DNA from: an uncultured Clostridia bacterium
GTDB lineage: Bacteria > Bacillota > Clostridia > TANB77 > CAG-508
Reading direction: 5' to 3'
Assembly: GCA_928721915.1 (NCBI GenBank)
Contig: CAKMVZ010000003.1
Span: 226,982 to 290,981, forward strand
Length of the DNA: 64,000 nucleotides
A program made the translations under genes and the position numbers. Positions 10,560-20,491 of the stretch are shown here, piece after piece. Position 1 is the first letter of the stretch, and each line of letters starts with the position of its first letter. The notes below the pieces were generated by a model. It had not been told where the DNA came from, searched no databases, and was given only the letters and a program-made list of their open reading frames with translations.

Positions 10560-10655
10560 AATATTATCTCCTTTTTATTTTAAAATTTCTTCGCTCATAT
10601 TGTATCATAATTTTAAAATTTGAACAGTACTTTTTTTAAAATTATTAAAAAACTT

Positions 10656-11516
10656 TTACTCGCCATCTATCCAACCTGCAATATCATCATCTTCAAATTT
10701 ATAATCTAATTTTTTGTTATAAGCTTTTTCATATGCTTCTATTTTTTGACTATAATCTCTTTGGCTCATCCATGCAGCATTTTCTTTATCTGATTTATCA
10801 CTATCTGGATAAATTGGCTTTAAAATATGAATTTTATATTTTACTTTTTTAAATTCATCATTGTCATTTTCATCTTTATCTATAATTTCAATGAAGCAAG
10901 ATATTATTGGAACATTATATTTAGAAGCATAATAATATGCACCTGGTTTTAAATTTCTAGGTTTCCTATAATTAAACCACATTTCTTGCTCTGGATAAAT
11001 TAATATAAAATTTTTCTTATCTAAAGTTTCTTTTATAAGTTTTTGAAAATCATTTTTCATATAACTTACTTGATTACTAATTGGAATAATATCAGAATAT
11101 TTCATCATAAATCCAATTAAACCATCCATTGCCAAATTTGATTCTTGACCAATAACATATATTCTTTTTTTACCAGCTTTTTTAGCAAATTTTCTAACAA
11201 CAGTATTATCTAATGGATTAAAATGATTACTCGTAATAATAGCTCCTGTATTGATATTTTTAACATTTTCTAAGCCTATAACCTCTGTATCTCTATTTTC
11301 CATCCATGTAACCATTTTTATTATTCCGCGAGCTATTTTATTATTTAATCTATAATATATTTTCTTTTTACTTTTTAAATATTTTTTTATAACTCTTTGT
11401 TTTTGCTCATTAGTAAGTTTTGGATCATTAACTTCAACTTTAGAATTTAATTCATCATTTTCTACTGCATCTTTTATATTTTCAATTACTTTTTCTTTAT
11501 TTCCACCAACTATCAT
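10656..11516 (-). CDS. 1-acyl-glycerol-3-phosphate acyltransferase-like protein (PlsC family)
   Basis: A 286 aa protein with the PlsC-type HX4D motif in SNHFNPLD and the second block as IYPEQEMWFNYRKPR. It is probably a membrane-associated acyltransferase. An N-terminal charged region of about 60 residues precedes the domain. The start ATG overlaps the stop of the upstream GT8 gene (GTATGATAG), showing translational coupling. Together with two GT8 enzymes and a second acyltransferase it forms a four-gene lipid/glycan modification cluster; the substrate cannot be read from sequence. Confidence 0.8.
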   Translation of the reverse strand: MIVGGNKEKVIENIKDAVENDELNSKVEVNDPKLTNEQKQRVIKKYLKSKKKIYYRLNNKIARGIIKMVTWMENRDTEVIGLENVKNINTGAIITSNHFNPLDNTVVRKFAKKAGKKRIYVIGQESNLAMDGLIGFMMKYSDIIPISNQVSYMKNDFQKLIKETLDKKNFILIYPEQEMWFNYRKPRNLKPGAYYYASKYNVPIISCFIEIIDKDENDNDEFKKVKYKIHILKPIYPDSDKSDKENAAWMSQRDYSQKIEAYEKAYNKKLDYKFEDDDIAGWIDGE

Positions 11517-12469
11517 ACTCTTGTAAATTCTCCAGACTCAAATTTTTTCTTGAAAGTATTTTCATCTGTTTGGGGCACAGTTGCAGCTTTATTTACTAAT
11601 ACTTCAAAGCATTTACTATCAGATTCTTTTTGTTTATCTGAATAATTATTTTTATATTCTACTATTTTATTATAAAAAGATGTTTTTTTAGCATATTTCC
11701 AAAAATAATCTTCATACTGAATATTATCATAACACCATGGCTTATCAAATAAATTATAATGAATTAATTTAGGATTTTCAAAAACCGGCTTTTTATTATT
11801 TGGCATAACATCCCATTCTTCATTTAAATAATAAATTTTTCCATTACACATAGCATTAATATAATCTTGATCTGGAGCAACAGAATCAAAATGAAATTTA
11901 TTTAATAATTCTAAAAACTTTTGACTAAATTTCTTTTCTCTTAAAAGTTTAAGATTTAATAATAGAACTCCAGAATTTATGTATTCTTGTTTTTTAACTC
12001 CAATACCATTTTCCATCCAATTAATAAGCTCTGGGACATCTTGAATTGAATGATCAGTAGAAGCTCCAATTAAATTATCTTTTAAATCAATATTATATAA
12101 TTCTGAAATATCACCAGGAACAACTATATCACTATCAATATAAATTCCTTTATCATATTCTTTAAACATATCAGCAATAAAAATTCTAAAATAAATAGTT
12201 AATGTAAAATAATCACATCTTAGCTTATTTTCATCCCTATTTGTTATTAATTCTAATTTTTCTTTCATTGGATAAAACTCAATTTTAGCTTTTTCATTCT
12301 CTAAACTTTTTATTTTATCAATATTTTCTTTACTCAAATTTTCATGAATTATAATAAGTTTATAATTATAATTATCTGAAGCATTTTCAATTAAAGATTT
12401 TATTGCTACAGCATTAAAAGGTGCATATGCATCATCTATTGTAAAAAATATTGGTATTATACTTTTCAA
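11513..12469 (-). CDS. Glycosyltransferase family 8
   Basis: A 318 aa GT-A fold enzyme. It has an N-terminal IIPIFFTIDDAYAPFNAVAIKS, the metal-binding DXD in GIYIDSDIVV (about residue 105), an INSGVLLLNL block and LIHYNLFDKPW near the C terminus, all typical of GT8 galactosyl/glucosyltransferases. It stops with TGA directly followed in frame by TAG. It overlaps the next gene start by 4 bp and follows the upstream GT8 without a gap. Confidence 0.87.
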   Translation of the reverse strand: MKSIIPIFFTIDDAYAPFNAVAIKSLIENASDNYNYKLIIIHENLSKENIDKIKSLENEKAKIEFYPMKEKLELITNRDENKLRCDYFTLTIYFRIFIADMFKEYDKGIYIDSDIVVPGDISELYNIDLKDNLIGASTDHSIQDVPELINWMENGIGVKKQEYINSGVLLLNLKLLREKKFSQKFLELLNKFHFDSVAPDQDYINAMCNGKIYYLNEEWDVMPNNKKPVFENPKLIHYNLFDKPWCYDNIQYEDYFWKYAKKTSFYNKIVEYKNNYSDKQKESDSKCFEVLVNKAATVPQTDENTFKKKFESGEFTRV

Positions 12470-13315
12470 TTATATTTCCTCCATAATTTTATTTAAATTT
12501 TCTTTCTCCTTTGAATATTGCACTAGTATATCATCATATTCAAAATTTTTCAATATAGAATGCATTTTATCTATTTGCCATGGTTTTACTGTTACAGTCT
12601 TTATTATTGGAAAAAATCTAAAAGTAGTTGAAAAGTGCTGAATTACAGTATTTTCTTTTAATTTTCTCTGTTCGTTAAATCTTCTTGGCATAATCTTTTT
12701 TAAATTACAAATTTTATTTAAAGCTGATTGATCTGGCATAAACATTTTCTTTTCTGCACACATTTTTCTTGCATTTTTAAAAAGTTCTGTTTTTCTTATT
12801 TTACTCATATTTAAAAGTAAAACACCAGAATTTAAATAATCAAATTTAAAAATGTTTTTCTTAAAAAACCATTTTCCATAATAATCTAAACTTCCTATCA
12901 TTTCAAAATCATCTATATCTTGACTATAAAATTCTTTTGTAAAATCTTTTCGAATTATAACATCATTATCTAAATACAAAATTTTATCTGGTATTTCACT
13001 AATTTCATCTGCAAAAAGTCTTAACATGCAACATGGTGTAAAACGAGTTTTAATATTTGCTAATGGTATCTCTTTTAAAAATAAATTAGTTATATCAATT
13101 TTTTTCACAAAATTATTTAAAGAATTTTGTTTTACTTTTTTATCTAAAAATTCAATTGTATAATCTGAAATTCCTTTTATATCATAGTTTTCATCTTTAA
13201 TATTAATGGTTAAAACATATATTTGTAAATTTTCTTTTATATTTTTTAATAATGAAAGTATTGATATAAAAAGTCCATCTGCAATTTTTTCATCTCCACA
13301 ATATAAAAGATTCAT
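12470..13315 (-). CDS. Glycosyltransferase family 8
   Basis: A 281 aa GT8 enzyme paralogous to its downstream neighbour. The DXD motif is in KILYLDNDVII (about residue 100), followed by YLNSGVLLLNM and DQSALNKICN. An N-terminal MNLLYCGDEKIADGLFISIL replaces the usual start block. It lies 15 bp after the second acyltransferase, in one operon. Confidence 0.86.
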   Translation of the reverse strand: MNLLYCGDEKIADGLFISILSLLKNIKENLQIYVLTINIKDENYDIKGISDYTIEFLDKKVKQNSLNNFVKKIDITNLFLKEIPLANIKTRFTPCCMLRLFADEISEIPDKILYLDNDVIIRKDFTKEFYSQDIDDFEMIGSLDYYGKWFFKKNIFKFDYLNSGVLLLNMSKIRKTELFKNARKMCAEKKMFMPDQSALNKICNLKKIMPRRFNEQRKLKENTVIQHFSTTFRFFPIIKTVTVKPWQIDKMHSILKNFEYDDILVQYSKEKENLNKIMEEI

Positions 13316-13330
13316 ATTTCCTCCATAGTT

Positions 13331-14104
13331 TTACATCTTTTTATACTCAATATATTCGTAATTACTATTTTTACTTCTTTCTATCATTTTTTTATAAACT
13401 TTTTTGCAAAGTTCTTTTTCTTGTTCTTTTGTATTAAGACTATTATCTGGATAAAATGGACCATCAACATAAACTTTTATTCCAGGTTTATTTTTTTTCT
13501 TTCTTTTATAATAAGTTGTTGTCATACAAAAAGTTGGAACTTTATTTGAAATAGGAAAATTAAATGAAGTTTCCTTAAATGGTCTAATTTTTGTATAATA
13601 AGGCCAAACATGTGCTTCTGGATAAATTATAATTGCTCTTCCTTGTTCTATTCTATATTTAACTGCCTTTAAAAACTCTTTCATCTTACTAATATTTTCT
13701 GGAATAATCAAAGCCCCAAGCATTGGTAATATTTTTCCGAATCACAGGAATTCCTAAATTTGCTTGACTTGCAATTGTATTAAATCTTTTTTTTACAACA
13801 AGCCATGGTATAAAAACATCTCCGAACAACTCCGCGTATGGTTTCCATATATAAAATACCCTTGATTTTTATATTTTTTTAACACATTACTATTTTCAAT
13901 TTTTACTTTTAAAATTAATTTATAATATATAAAAACCACTATTTCTGCAATTTTCCAAATAATCCACGAACATATTCTATAAAAAATATTATCATGAATC
14001 CATTTATAATTATCTTTTATTTTATATTCTTGATCTTTTGATTTAATAACATCATCGGTATATTCTTTGTAATAAATAATTTTTTTATTTTCTATATTTT
14101 TCAT
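13331..14104 (-). CDS. PlsC-like acyltransferase with three CGG +1 sites
   Basis: The restored product is 256 aa. N-terminal membrane helices (about 35-60) are followed by IYGNHTGVVGDVFIPW, matching the acyltransferase block GNHTxxxGDxF, then PVIGKILPMLGALIIP and IIIYPEAHVWPYY. Three in-frame CGG codons break the frame at 13832-13834, 13822-13824 and 13737-13739. Each time, skipping C gives glycine (HT-G-VV-G-DVF; VI-G-KIL), so the ribosome passes through all three frames and returns. Two nearby GGA codons (YGN, LGI) carry no extra C. I place the start at 14104 because a promoter (-35 ATACAA complement 14136-14141, -10 14112-14117) lies just upstream, excluding the longer open frame. Confidence 0.85.
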
Positions 14105-14111
14105 GTTCCAC

Positions 14112-14141
14112 ATTATAACATATTTTTTTATTTTAATACAA
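14112..14141 (-). promoter_or_regulatory. Promoter of the acyltransferase/GT8 operon
   Basis: Minus-strand TTGTAT (-35) and TATAAT (-10) with 18 bp spacing. It leaves only a very short leader before ATG 14104. Confidence 0.6.
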
Positions 14142-14229
14142 TACATTTTTAAATTAACTTTTAAATAAAAAAACATAAACTAATTGTCTTATATATTAAA
14201 TAAAATTAAAATAAATTATATATTTTCAA

Positions 14230-14258
14230 AAAATAAAAAGTCTAACAATTAGACTTTT
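14230..14258 (-). terminator. Terminator after tRNA-Thr
   Basis: AAAAAGTCTAA and TTAGACTTTTT form a stem with a T-rich tail on the minus strand, immediately after the CCA end of the tRNA. Confidence 0.8.
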
Positions 14259-14334
14259 TGGAGCCACTAAGGAGAATTGCACTCCTGACCTACGGGTTAC
14301 GAATCCGTTGCTCTGCTAACTGAGCTATAGTGGC
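14259..14334 (-). tRNA. tRNA-Thr(CGU)
   Basis: A full cloverleaf is visible: acceptor GCCACTA/TTAGTGGC, D-arm TAGCTCAGTTAG, anticodon loop ATTCGTAA with anticodon CGT, T-arm AGGAGTGCAATTCTCCT and an encoded CCA. It reads ACG. Confidence 0.95.
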
Positions 14335-14350
14335 ATGTTTTTTTATTATT

Positions 14351-14416
14351 TGCCAACTTTTTAGAGAAAAATTATATATTATCTTTTACTTTTTCTCTAA
14401 AAAAGTTGGCATTATT
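14351..14416. terminator. Inverted repeat terminator between SLH gene and tRNA-Thr
   Basis: GCCAACTTTTTAGAGAAAAA pairs with TTTTTCTCTAAAAAAGTTGG across a 20-nt AT loop. It lies just after the stop of the SLH-protein gene. Confidence 0.8.
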
Positions 14417-14444
14417 AAATTTTTAACTTAAAAAACTTTATTTT

Positions 14445-16469
14445 CTATTTTACTCTATCAACATAGTTTTTAATCATTGTTATTGCTTCTGCCCTTGTTG
14501 CTGTTGTATTTGGACTTAATAATGTTCCATTATTTATTCCATTTACTACTCTATTTCCTACTGCCCATTGCATTGCTGTTTTCGCCCATGGTGATACTAA
14601 ATTATTATCTCCATATTTTCCTAAATCTGCTAATTTTGTTGTATTATATTTTCCTTTATATTTACTATAATTCATTAGTATTGCTGCTGTTTCTTCTCTT
14701 GTTATATCTTTATTTGGCATAAATGTTCCATCTTTATATCCATTTACTACTCTATTTTGTGATGCCCATATTATTGCTTTATAATACCATGCATTTACAT
14801 TTGTTACATCTGAAAATTTATTTGCTCCACTTACATTTGGTCTACCTTCCATATTCCATAGAATTGTTACTAGCATTCCTCTTGATAAATTCATATTTGG
14901 ACTAAATGTCGTACTTGTTGTTCCTGAAATATATCTATTTGAATACATGTATGTTAATGCATCAAAATACCATGCACTTACTTTTATATCATTAAATGGA
15001 ACTCCTGATTTTACAGTAATAGTTTTTGAGGCGCTAACAGCTGTTCCATCTCTTGCAGTTGCTTTTATAGTAACAGTTCCAACTCCTTTTCCTGTAACTA
15101 TTCCAGTTGAAGAAACTGTTGCAATTGAGTTATTGCTACTAGTCCATTTTAAATTTTTATTGTATGCATTGCTTGGTGAAACACTTCCAGTTAAAGTGAT
15201 TGATTTTCCATAATTTACTGTTGAAGCACCAGAAATTGAGATTGAACTTACTGGTGTGCATTCAACCCAACGATATCCTTTTTCATTTGCTAACGTTTTT
15301 GCTGCAGTTCCACTATATCCATAAAAAGTCAAATTAGATGGAGTTATTCCTGCAAAAGAATTATCTCCAATTTCTTGAATTGTTTTTGTAAAATAAACTG
15401 TTCTTAAATTACTGCATCCATAAAAAGGCGCATCATCATCAAAAATACTGTCTTGTATTTTTCTAACTCCACAAGGGAATGAGATTGAAGTTAATGATTT
15501 ACAATCTACAAATGCAGCTTGAGAAACTTCTGTTACAGAATCTGGAATCGAAATATTGCTTAAGTTTGTACAACCCCTAAAAGCTGCATTTGCTATATTA
15601 GTTAAATTTGAAGGTAATGTAATTGTTCTTAAAGATGTACAGTTTTCAAATGCTTGACCTCCCATTTCTGTAAATGAATCTGAAAAAGTTACACTTGTAA
15701 GTTTAGAACAACCATAAAACATACCTGAACTAATAACTTTTGATTTTGCATTTATTTTAGCTGTAGTTAAAGCTGTACAACCATAAAATGTACCATCAGT
15801 TGCAAAAATTGAATGTTGTATTTCTGTAACTGTTGCAGGTATTGTAATAGATGTTAATGATTTACAATTTTTAAAAGCTGCTAAACCTATTTTTGTTACT
15901 TTACTTGGAATAGTTACAGAAGTAAGTGCTGTACAACCTGAAAACATTTCACTTGGTATCCATGTTAAGTTACTAGGTAAAGTTACTGATTTTAGTGAAG
16001 TACAATCTTCTAAAATTCCATAAGTAAAATTAACATCTCCAAAGCTTGTTATTCCTGATGGGAAAACTATTGATGTTAATGATGTACATCCAGCAAAAGC
16101 TTGAGCTCCAATTTCTTTTACTGAATTTGGAATTGTAATATTTTTAAGTGATGTACAACCTCTAAAAGTACCTGTATCAATACTAGTTACTGTATTTGGA
16201 ATACTTATACTTTTTAAATTTGTACAATTTTCAAAGTCACTTATAGCAGTAACAGTTATTCCATTAATTTTTGATGGAATAGTTGCACTTTCTATATGCT
16301 CACCTGCTGCTACAACTTCAATATACTTTGTATTATTAGACCAATTAGTATATTCATTATAAGAAATTTCGCTATTATAATAAGTTGCAGCATTTGCCTT
16401 ATTTGGTACAAATAAGATTAAAGCTAAACAAATTAAGAATAAAAAAATAAATTTTGTTTTAACTTTCAT
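14445..16469 (-). CDS. Surface protein: signal peptide, BspA-type leucine-rich repeats, Ig-like domain, three SLH domains
   Basis: The product is about 674 aa. A signal peptide (MKVKTKFIFLFLICLALILF...NKANA) is followed by about a dozen BspA/LRR_5 repeats (FxGCTSLxxxxIPxxVTxI) over about residues 60-390, a Big_2-like Ig domain (SISGASTVNYGKSITLTG ... near 405-490) and three SLH repeats (FSDVTNVNAWYYKAIIWA, ADLGKYGDNNLVSPWAK and so on) that would bind wall polysaccharide. It is a cell-surface adhesin-like protein. I chose ATG 16469 rather than 16484 because GAAGGAGG lies directly before it. The repeats use very repetitive codons. Confidence 0.92.
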   Translation of the reverse strand: MKVKTKFIFLFLICLALILFVPNKANAATYYNSEISYNEYTNWSNNTKYIEVVAAGEHIESATIPSKINGITVTAISDFENCTNLKSISIPNTVTSIDTGTFRGCTSLKNITIPNSVKEIGAQAFAGCTSLTSIVFPSGITSFGDVNFTYGILEDCTSLKSVTLPSNLTWIPSEMFSGCTALTSVTIPSKVTKIGLAAFKNCKSLTSITIPATVTEIQHSIFATDGTFYGCTALTTAKINAKSKVISSGMFYGCSKLTSVTFSDSFTEMGGQAFENCTSLRTITLPSNLTNIANAAFRGCTNLSNISIPDSVTEVSQAAFVDCKSLTSISFPCGVRKIQDSIFDDDAPFYGCSNLRTVYFTKTIQEIGDNSFAGITPSNLTFYGYSGTAAKTLANEKGYRWVECTPVSSISISGASTVNYGKSITLTGSVSPSNAYNKNLKWTSSNNSIATVSSTGIVTGKGVGTVTIKATARDGTAVSASKTITVKSGVPFNDIKVSAWYFDALTYMYSNRYISGTTSTTFSPNMNLSRGMLVTILWNMEGRPNVSGANKFSDVTNVNAWYYKAIIWASQNRVVNGYKDGTFMPNKDITREETAAILMNYSKYKGKYNTTKLADLGKYGDNNLVSPWAKTAMQWAVGNRVVNGINNGTLLSPNTTATRAEAITMIKNYVDRVK

Positions 16470-16572
16470 AAAATCCTCCTTCAAAAATTATTTAATTTCT
16501 TAATAATACTTTTTATTTTGCATTACTAAAAAATTAAATTTAAAAATATTTCTTAATAATTATAACATAATT

Positions 16573-16627
16573 GGAAAAAAATAAAAGATATTTTATTTAA
16601 TTTTTTTATTTTTTAAATAAAATATCC
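16573..16627 (-). terminator. Terminator after the DUF5050-like gene
   Basis: GATATTTTATTTAA and TTAAATAAAATATC form a 14 bp stem, followed by a run of T on the minus strand. Confidence 0.75.
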
Positions 16628-16647
16628 TTCTTAAATATTATTTTGAT

Positions 16648-17850
16648 TTAATTGTTCGTAACTATATTAGTTGATACTTCATTAGAATTTTGAACATCAT
16701 TAGATATTAAATTAGTATCTTGAGTATTTTCATCCGTTTCATCATAAACAGAAAGGTCTAAACTATATAAAGTAATTAATTGCTTTCCATCTTTTGAAAC
16801 AATTTCAAATCTTCCTTCATTTTCATCATTGTCTGAAAAATAAAGCCAATTATCAAATTCACATAAAACTTCTGAAGTAGAATCAAGTTTTGTAAGTTCT
16901 GTTTTGTTTGTTCCATCTAAATTCATTCTATAAACTCCAACTCCTGCATTTACTCCATTTTCTTGATAATAATTTAAATAAAATATTCCCTCTTCTGTTA
17001 CAATCATACTATAACATACTTCATCTGAAATCATCTCATTTTCTGTTCCATCAATTTTAACTTTTGAAGGATAGCCATTTTTTGATTGATAATAAATATA
17101 ACTATCGACTACGCTTATATTATACAGTTTTTCTCCTTCAATGACAGCATGTTCATTACTTCCATCTAAATTCATCATATATGTTTCATAATCTATTACA
17201 GAAGTATTATTATTTTCATCTTTTTCACTTTCTGTTATTTTATTAAAGAAAATATAATCTTCTGTAATTCCAATAAAACCTGAAGCATTATCATTTAATT
17301 TTGTTTTATTATTTCCATCTAAATCCATATAATAAATACACTCATCAGTTCCGATATAATAGATTTTATCCTTTACAACATAAATTTCATAGCATTCATT
17401 ATTAAAATCATTATCATTTATAACAGTATCCTCTGTTCCATCAGTTTTCATTCTATGTATTTTATTATCAACTTTATCTTCTTGACTTTTATCCTCTGGG
17501 TCTGCCATTGTTATAAAATATAAATATTCATCCATATAATTCAAACTAAGTATTTCCCAATTATTTTCAATTAGCATTTGAGAATTTCCTGTTAAATTAT
17601 TTTTATCAATTTTTCTAATTCCAAGTGCAGAGCCTTCATCATTTGGAGCCATAAAATATAAATATTTTTCATCTGTTACAACATATCCATAATTTCTAAT
17701 ATTTGCAATAGTATTTCCAACTACATTCTTGTCTTTTGGAATAATAAAATAAATAGCTATAGCAATTAAAATTATAATAAATATTGAAACTATTATAATA
17801 ATACTTTTCTTTTTGGATTTTTTTAAATTTTCTTTTTTCTCCTCTTTCAA
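16648..17850 (-). CDS. Membrane-anchored DUF5050/beta-propeller-like protein
   Basis: A 400 aa protein. A lysine-rich start and one membrane segment (SIIIIVSIFIIILIAIAIYF, about residues 16-36) are followed by an extracytoplasmic domain of repeated units of the type IYYIGTDECIYYMDLDGNNK, MNLDGSNEH and KIDGTEN, typical of the DUF5050 YWTD-like beta-propeller. The C terminus is an Asn/Thr-rich tail. Function is unknown, probably ligand binding at the surface. It follows birA by 15 bp. Confidence 0.8.
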   Translation of the reverse strand: MKEEKKENLKKSKKKSIIIIVSIFIIILIAIAIYFIIPKDKNVVGNTIANIRNYGYVVTDEKYLYFMAPNDEGSALGIRKIDKNNLTGNSQMLIENNWEILSLNYMDEYLYFITMADPEDKSQEDKVDNKIHRMKTDGTEDTVINDNDFNNECYEIYVVKDKIYYIGTDECIYYMDLDGNNKTKLNDNASGFIGITEDYIFFNKITESEKDENNNTSVIDYETYMMNLDGSNEHAVIEGEKLYNISVVDSYIYYQSKNGYPSKVKIDGTENEMISDEVCYSMIVTEEGIFYLNYYQENGVNAGVGVYRMNLDGTNKTELTKLDSTSEVLCEFDNWLYFSDNDENEGRFEIVSKDGKQLITLYSLDLSVYDETDENTQDTNLISNDVQNSNEVSTNIVTNN

Positions 17851-17865
17851 AATATTATCTCCTTT

Positions 17866-18447
17866 CTATTTAATTAAATTTAAATATCTTTCTTCAAATA
17901 TCTCTAAAAATCTTTTTAATATTTCATATTTATCAAAATTCATTTTAAATTCCTTTTTTAAAGAAGTTGCAATATTTACAATTTGATTTTCAAAAAATTC
18001 TTGATTAATATTTATTCCAATTCCAATAAATATCTTTTTTACATAATTTCCTAATACAGAACTTTCAGTTAATATTCCTGCTAACTTTTTATTATTTAAA
18101 ATAATATCATTTGGCATTTTTATTTTTGTTTCTATATTATATAATTCTTTTAAAGTCTTAACTATACATTCTGCTATAACAACTGTTAAATTATTTATTT
18201 TTTTAATATCACAATTTGGAATTAAAATTATATCAAAAGTTAAATTTTTTCCTTTTTCTACAAACCATTTTCTTCCATGAGTTCCAATTCCAGATGTTTG
18301 ATTTTCAGCTAAAATTACCATTCCATTTTCTATTTCTTCTTCTGGTTTTTCTTTAGCTAAAATATGAGTAGATTCTAAATTTTTATAATATTCAAATTTT
18401 TTTCCTATAAATTTCGTATTTAAATTTTTTAATGTATATTCTTCCAT
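17866..18447 (-). CDS. birA: Biotin-[acetyl-CoA-carboxylase] ligase
   Basis: This enzyme attaches biotin to carrier proteins via biotinyl-AMP. The 193 aa form has only the catalytic domain, without the N-terminal repressor HTH. Motifs are ENQTSGIGTHGRKWF (the biotin-binding GRGRxxR-like loop), MPNDIILNNKKLAGIL with the catalytic lysine, and FIGIGININ. The ATG is one base from the stop of the debranching-enzyme gene. Confidence 0.9.
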   Translation of the reverse strand: MEEYTLKNLNTKFIGKKFEYYKNLESTHILAKEKPEEEIENGMVILAENQTSGIGTHGRKWFVEKGKNLTFDIILIPNCDIKKINNLTVVIAECIVKTLKELYNIETKIKMPNDIILNNKKLAGILTESSVLGNYVKKIFIGIGININQEFFENQIVNIATSLKKEFKMNFDKYEILKRFLEIFEERYLNLIK

Positions 18448-18448
18448 T

Positions 18449-20470
18449 TTACTTTTTCTCTAAAACTATTCTTAAAACTTCTGATGTACTCCAAGCTTGA
18501 GAAAATGTTCCTCTTGCTTTATATGGATATTTTGCATCATAAATTTCAGAAATTCCTCCAATACAATCTTCTTTTTTTATTTCTTTCTCAAAAGTTTTAT
18601 AAGTATTTTCAATAAATTCTTTTAAATCTTTTTCTAAACTCTTTTTTATTTCTTTATTCTTTTGTTCTTTTATCAAATTTTTTAATGCATCAAAATATAA
18701 TCCTAAAAGCCATGGCCATGGTACTCCTTGATGATAAGTCATATCACGTTTAAAATTATCTCCTTCATATATTGGTACATATTCTTTTTCATTTTGTCCT
18801 AATGTTCTTAAACCATGTTTTAATAATAATTTTTTCTTAACAGTTTCATATATTTTAAGAGCAGTATCTGATTTTAAGTCCCATACAGGATATGTTAATG
18901 AAAATGCAAATAATTGATTTGGTCTTAATTTATCATCACCTAAAACATCGTATAAACATTTTTTCTTTTCATTATAAAATTTTTCATTATATGATTTTTT
19001 ATGTTTATTTGCTGCTAATTTACATTTTCTTTCTATTTCTTTTTCACCAAATTTTTTAGATAGATTTTCCAAGGTTTTAAGAGCATTATACCATAAAGCA
19101 TTTATTTCAACTACTTTCCCATTTCTAGGAGTAACAGCAAAACCATTTATTTTAACATCCATCCATGTGTTTTGAGTATCTTTGGTTCCTGAAACTAATA
19201 ATCCATCTTCCTCATCTATATAAATATTGTTATTGTCTAAATTAATTCCATTACTATAACTTGATATTATAATTTTTAATTTTTCATATAAATTTTCTTT
19301 TATAAATTCATAATCACCAGTATATTTTATGTATTTATTTATCTGTTCAAAAAGTAATAGTGAGCTATCTACACTATTATATAAAGGTCTATTGTCATAA
19401 CCAGAATATCCATTTGGAACTAAACCAAATTTTATATCTCTTGTAAATGTAAGCAAAATCTCTTTTGCTAACTCAAACCTTTTTGTAGAAAGTAAAATTC
19501 CTTCAAAAGCAATAAAAGCATCTCTTCCCCAATCTAAAAACCATGGTATTCCTGCAAGCATTGAATGAGTTCTAAATGTTGGTCTATAAATTATAAAACT
19601 ATCAGATTCTATAATTAAGTTCTTTATAAATTCATCATATTTTTTATCTTTACCTTTTAATAATTTAGTATCACTGATAATTTTATCTAATCTTTTTATT
19701 TCGTTTTCAATAACAGTTTTACCATCTATTTCTTCAATATTGTCTTCTAGTGCCCCAACAAAAGTAATTTCTTTTTCTTCATTTGGAGCAATGTAAATTT
19801 CAAATCTTCCAGGAACAGCTAAATTTTCTATAGGATAAAATCCTCTTTCTTCTTCTTTTAAATAATACATATTTTTAAATGTATCATTATAATGTTCAAT
19901 ATAATTAGCTCCATTTACATACATATAAATTGGTGTTGAGCCATTTCCATTTACTTCAACACGAACCTTAGATTTATCAATTTTTTGTTTTAAATCGAAA
20001 CTGCTTTCAAAATGTAGCTGATGAAAATCCCTAAAACCAACAATAGGTGTTAAAATAAGTTTTGAAGCTTTATTTATATTTTTTACTTTATAATAAATAA
20101 TTACTTCATTTTTCCCATATACAAATGAAATCTTTTTTGTAATTTTAACATTATTTACATTATAGTTAAAAATTGGTATATACTCTTTTTCAAAACTTTC
20201 TAAATATTTATATCCATCTGAAACATAATTTTCACATACATTTGTATATAAATTATAATTATTTTCACCGATTATTATTGATTCATCTACTTTAGATATT
20301 AATAAATGACGCTTAGCAGGTGGTAAAAGAGGAGCAACTAATAAACCATGATAACGCCTAGTATTTGCTCCTAAAATACTTGAAGAACATAATGCTCCAA
20401 GTCCATTTGTAATTACCCATTCTTTTCCTAATCCGCTCTTTAAATCCAAATCTTTTTTTAAAATTTTCAT
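18449..20470 (-). CDS. Glycogen debranching enzyme family protein (amylo-alpha-1,6-glucosidase type)
   Basis: A 673 aa protein. The N-terminal GDE_N domain contains GLGALCSSSILGANTRRYHG and GLLVAPLLPPAKRHLLISK. The C-terminal GH133-like (alpha/alpha)6 catalytic domain contains GIPWFLDWGRDAFIAFEG, a GLVPNGYSGYDNRPLYNSVD block and YHQGVPWPWLLG. It should hydrolyse alpha-1,6 branches in glycogen or limit dextrin. No signal peptide is seen. It follows yvcK by 21 bp. Confidence 0.88.
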   Translation of the reverse strand: MKILKKDLDLKSGLGKEWVITNGLGALCSSSILGANTRRYHGLLVAPLLPPAKRHLLISKVDESIIIGENNYNLYTNVCENYVSDGYKYLESFEKEYIPIFNYNVNNVKITKKISFVYGKNEVIIYYKVKNINKASKLILTPIVGFRDFHQLHFESSFDLKQKIDKSKVRVEVNGNGSTPIYMYVNGANYIEHYNDTFKNMYYLKEEERGFYPIENLAVPGRFEIYIAPNEEKEITFVGALEDNIEEIDGKTVIENEIKRLDKIISDTKLLKGKDKKYDEFIKNLIIESDSFIIYRPTFRTHSMLAGIPWFLDWGRDAFIAFEGILLSTKRFELAKEILLTFTRDIKFGLVPNGYSGYDNRPLYNSVDSSLLLFEQINKYIKYTGDYEFIKENLYEKLKIIISSYSNGINLDNNNIYIDEEDGLLVSGTKDTQNTWMDVKINGFAVTPRNGKVVEINALWYNALKTLENLSKKFGEKEIERKCKLAANKHKKSYNEKFYNEKKKCLYDVLGDDKLRPNQLFAFSLTYPVWDLKSDTALKIYETVKKKLLLKHGLRTLGQNEKEYVPIYEGDNFKRDMTYHQGVPWPWLLGLYFDALKNLIKEQKNKEIKKSLEKDLKEFIENTYKTFEKEIKKEDCIGGISEIYDAKYPYKARGTFSQAWSTSEVLRIVLEKK

Positions 20471-20491
20471 TTGTATACCTTTCCTTTATAT

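Noticed and set aside
14104..14176. Longer start for the second acyltransferase
   Set aside because: A TATAAT box lies within the extended part, so that region would not be transcribed from the visible promoter.
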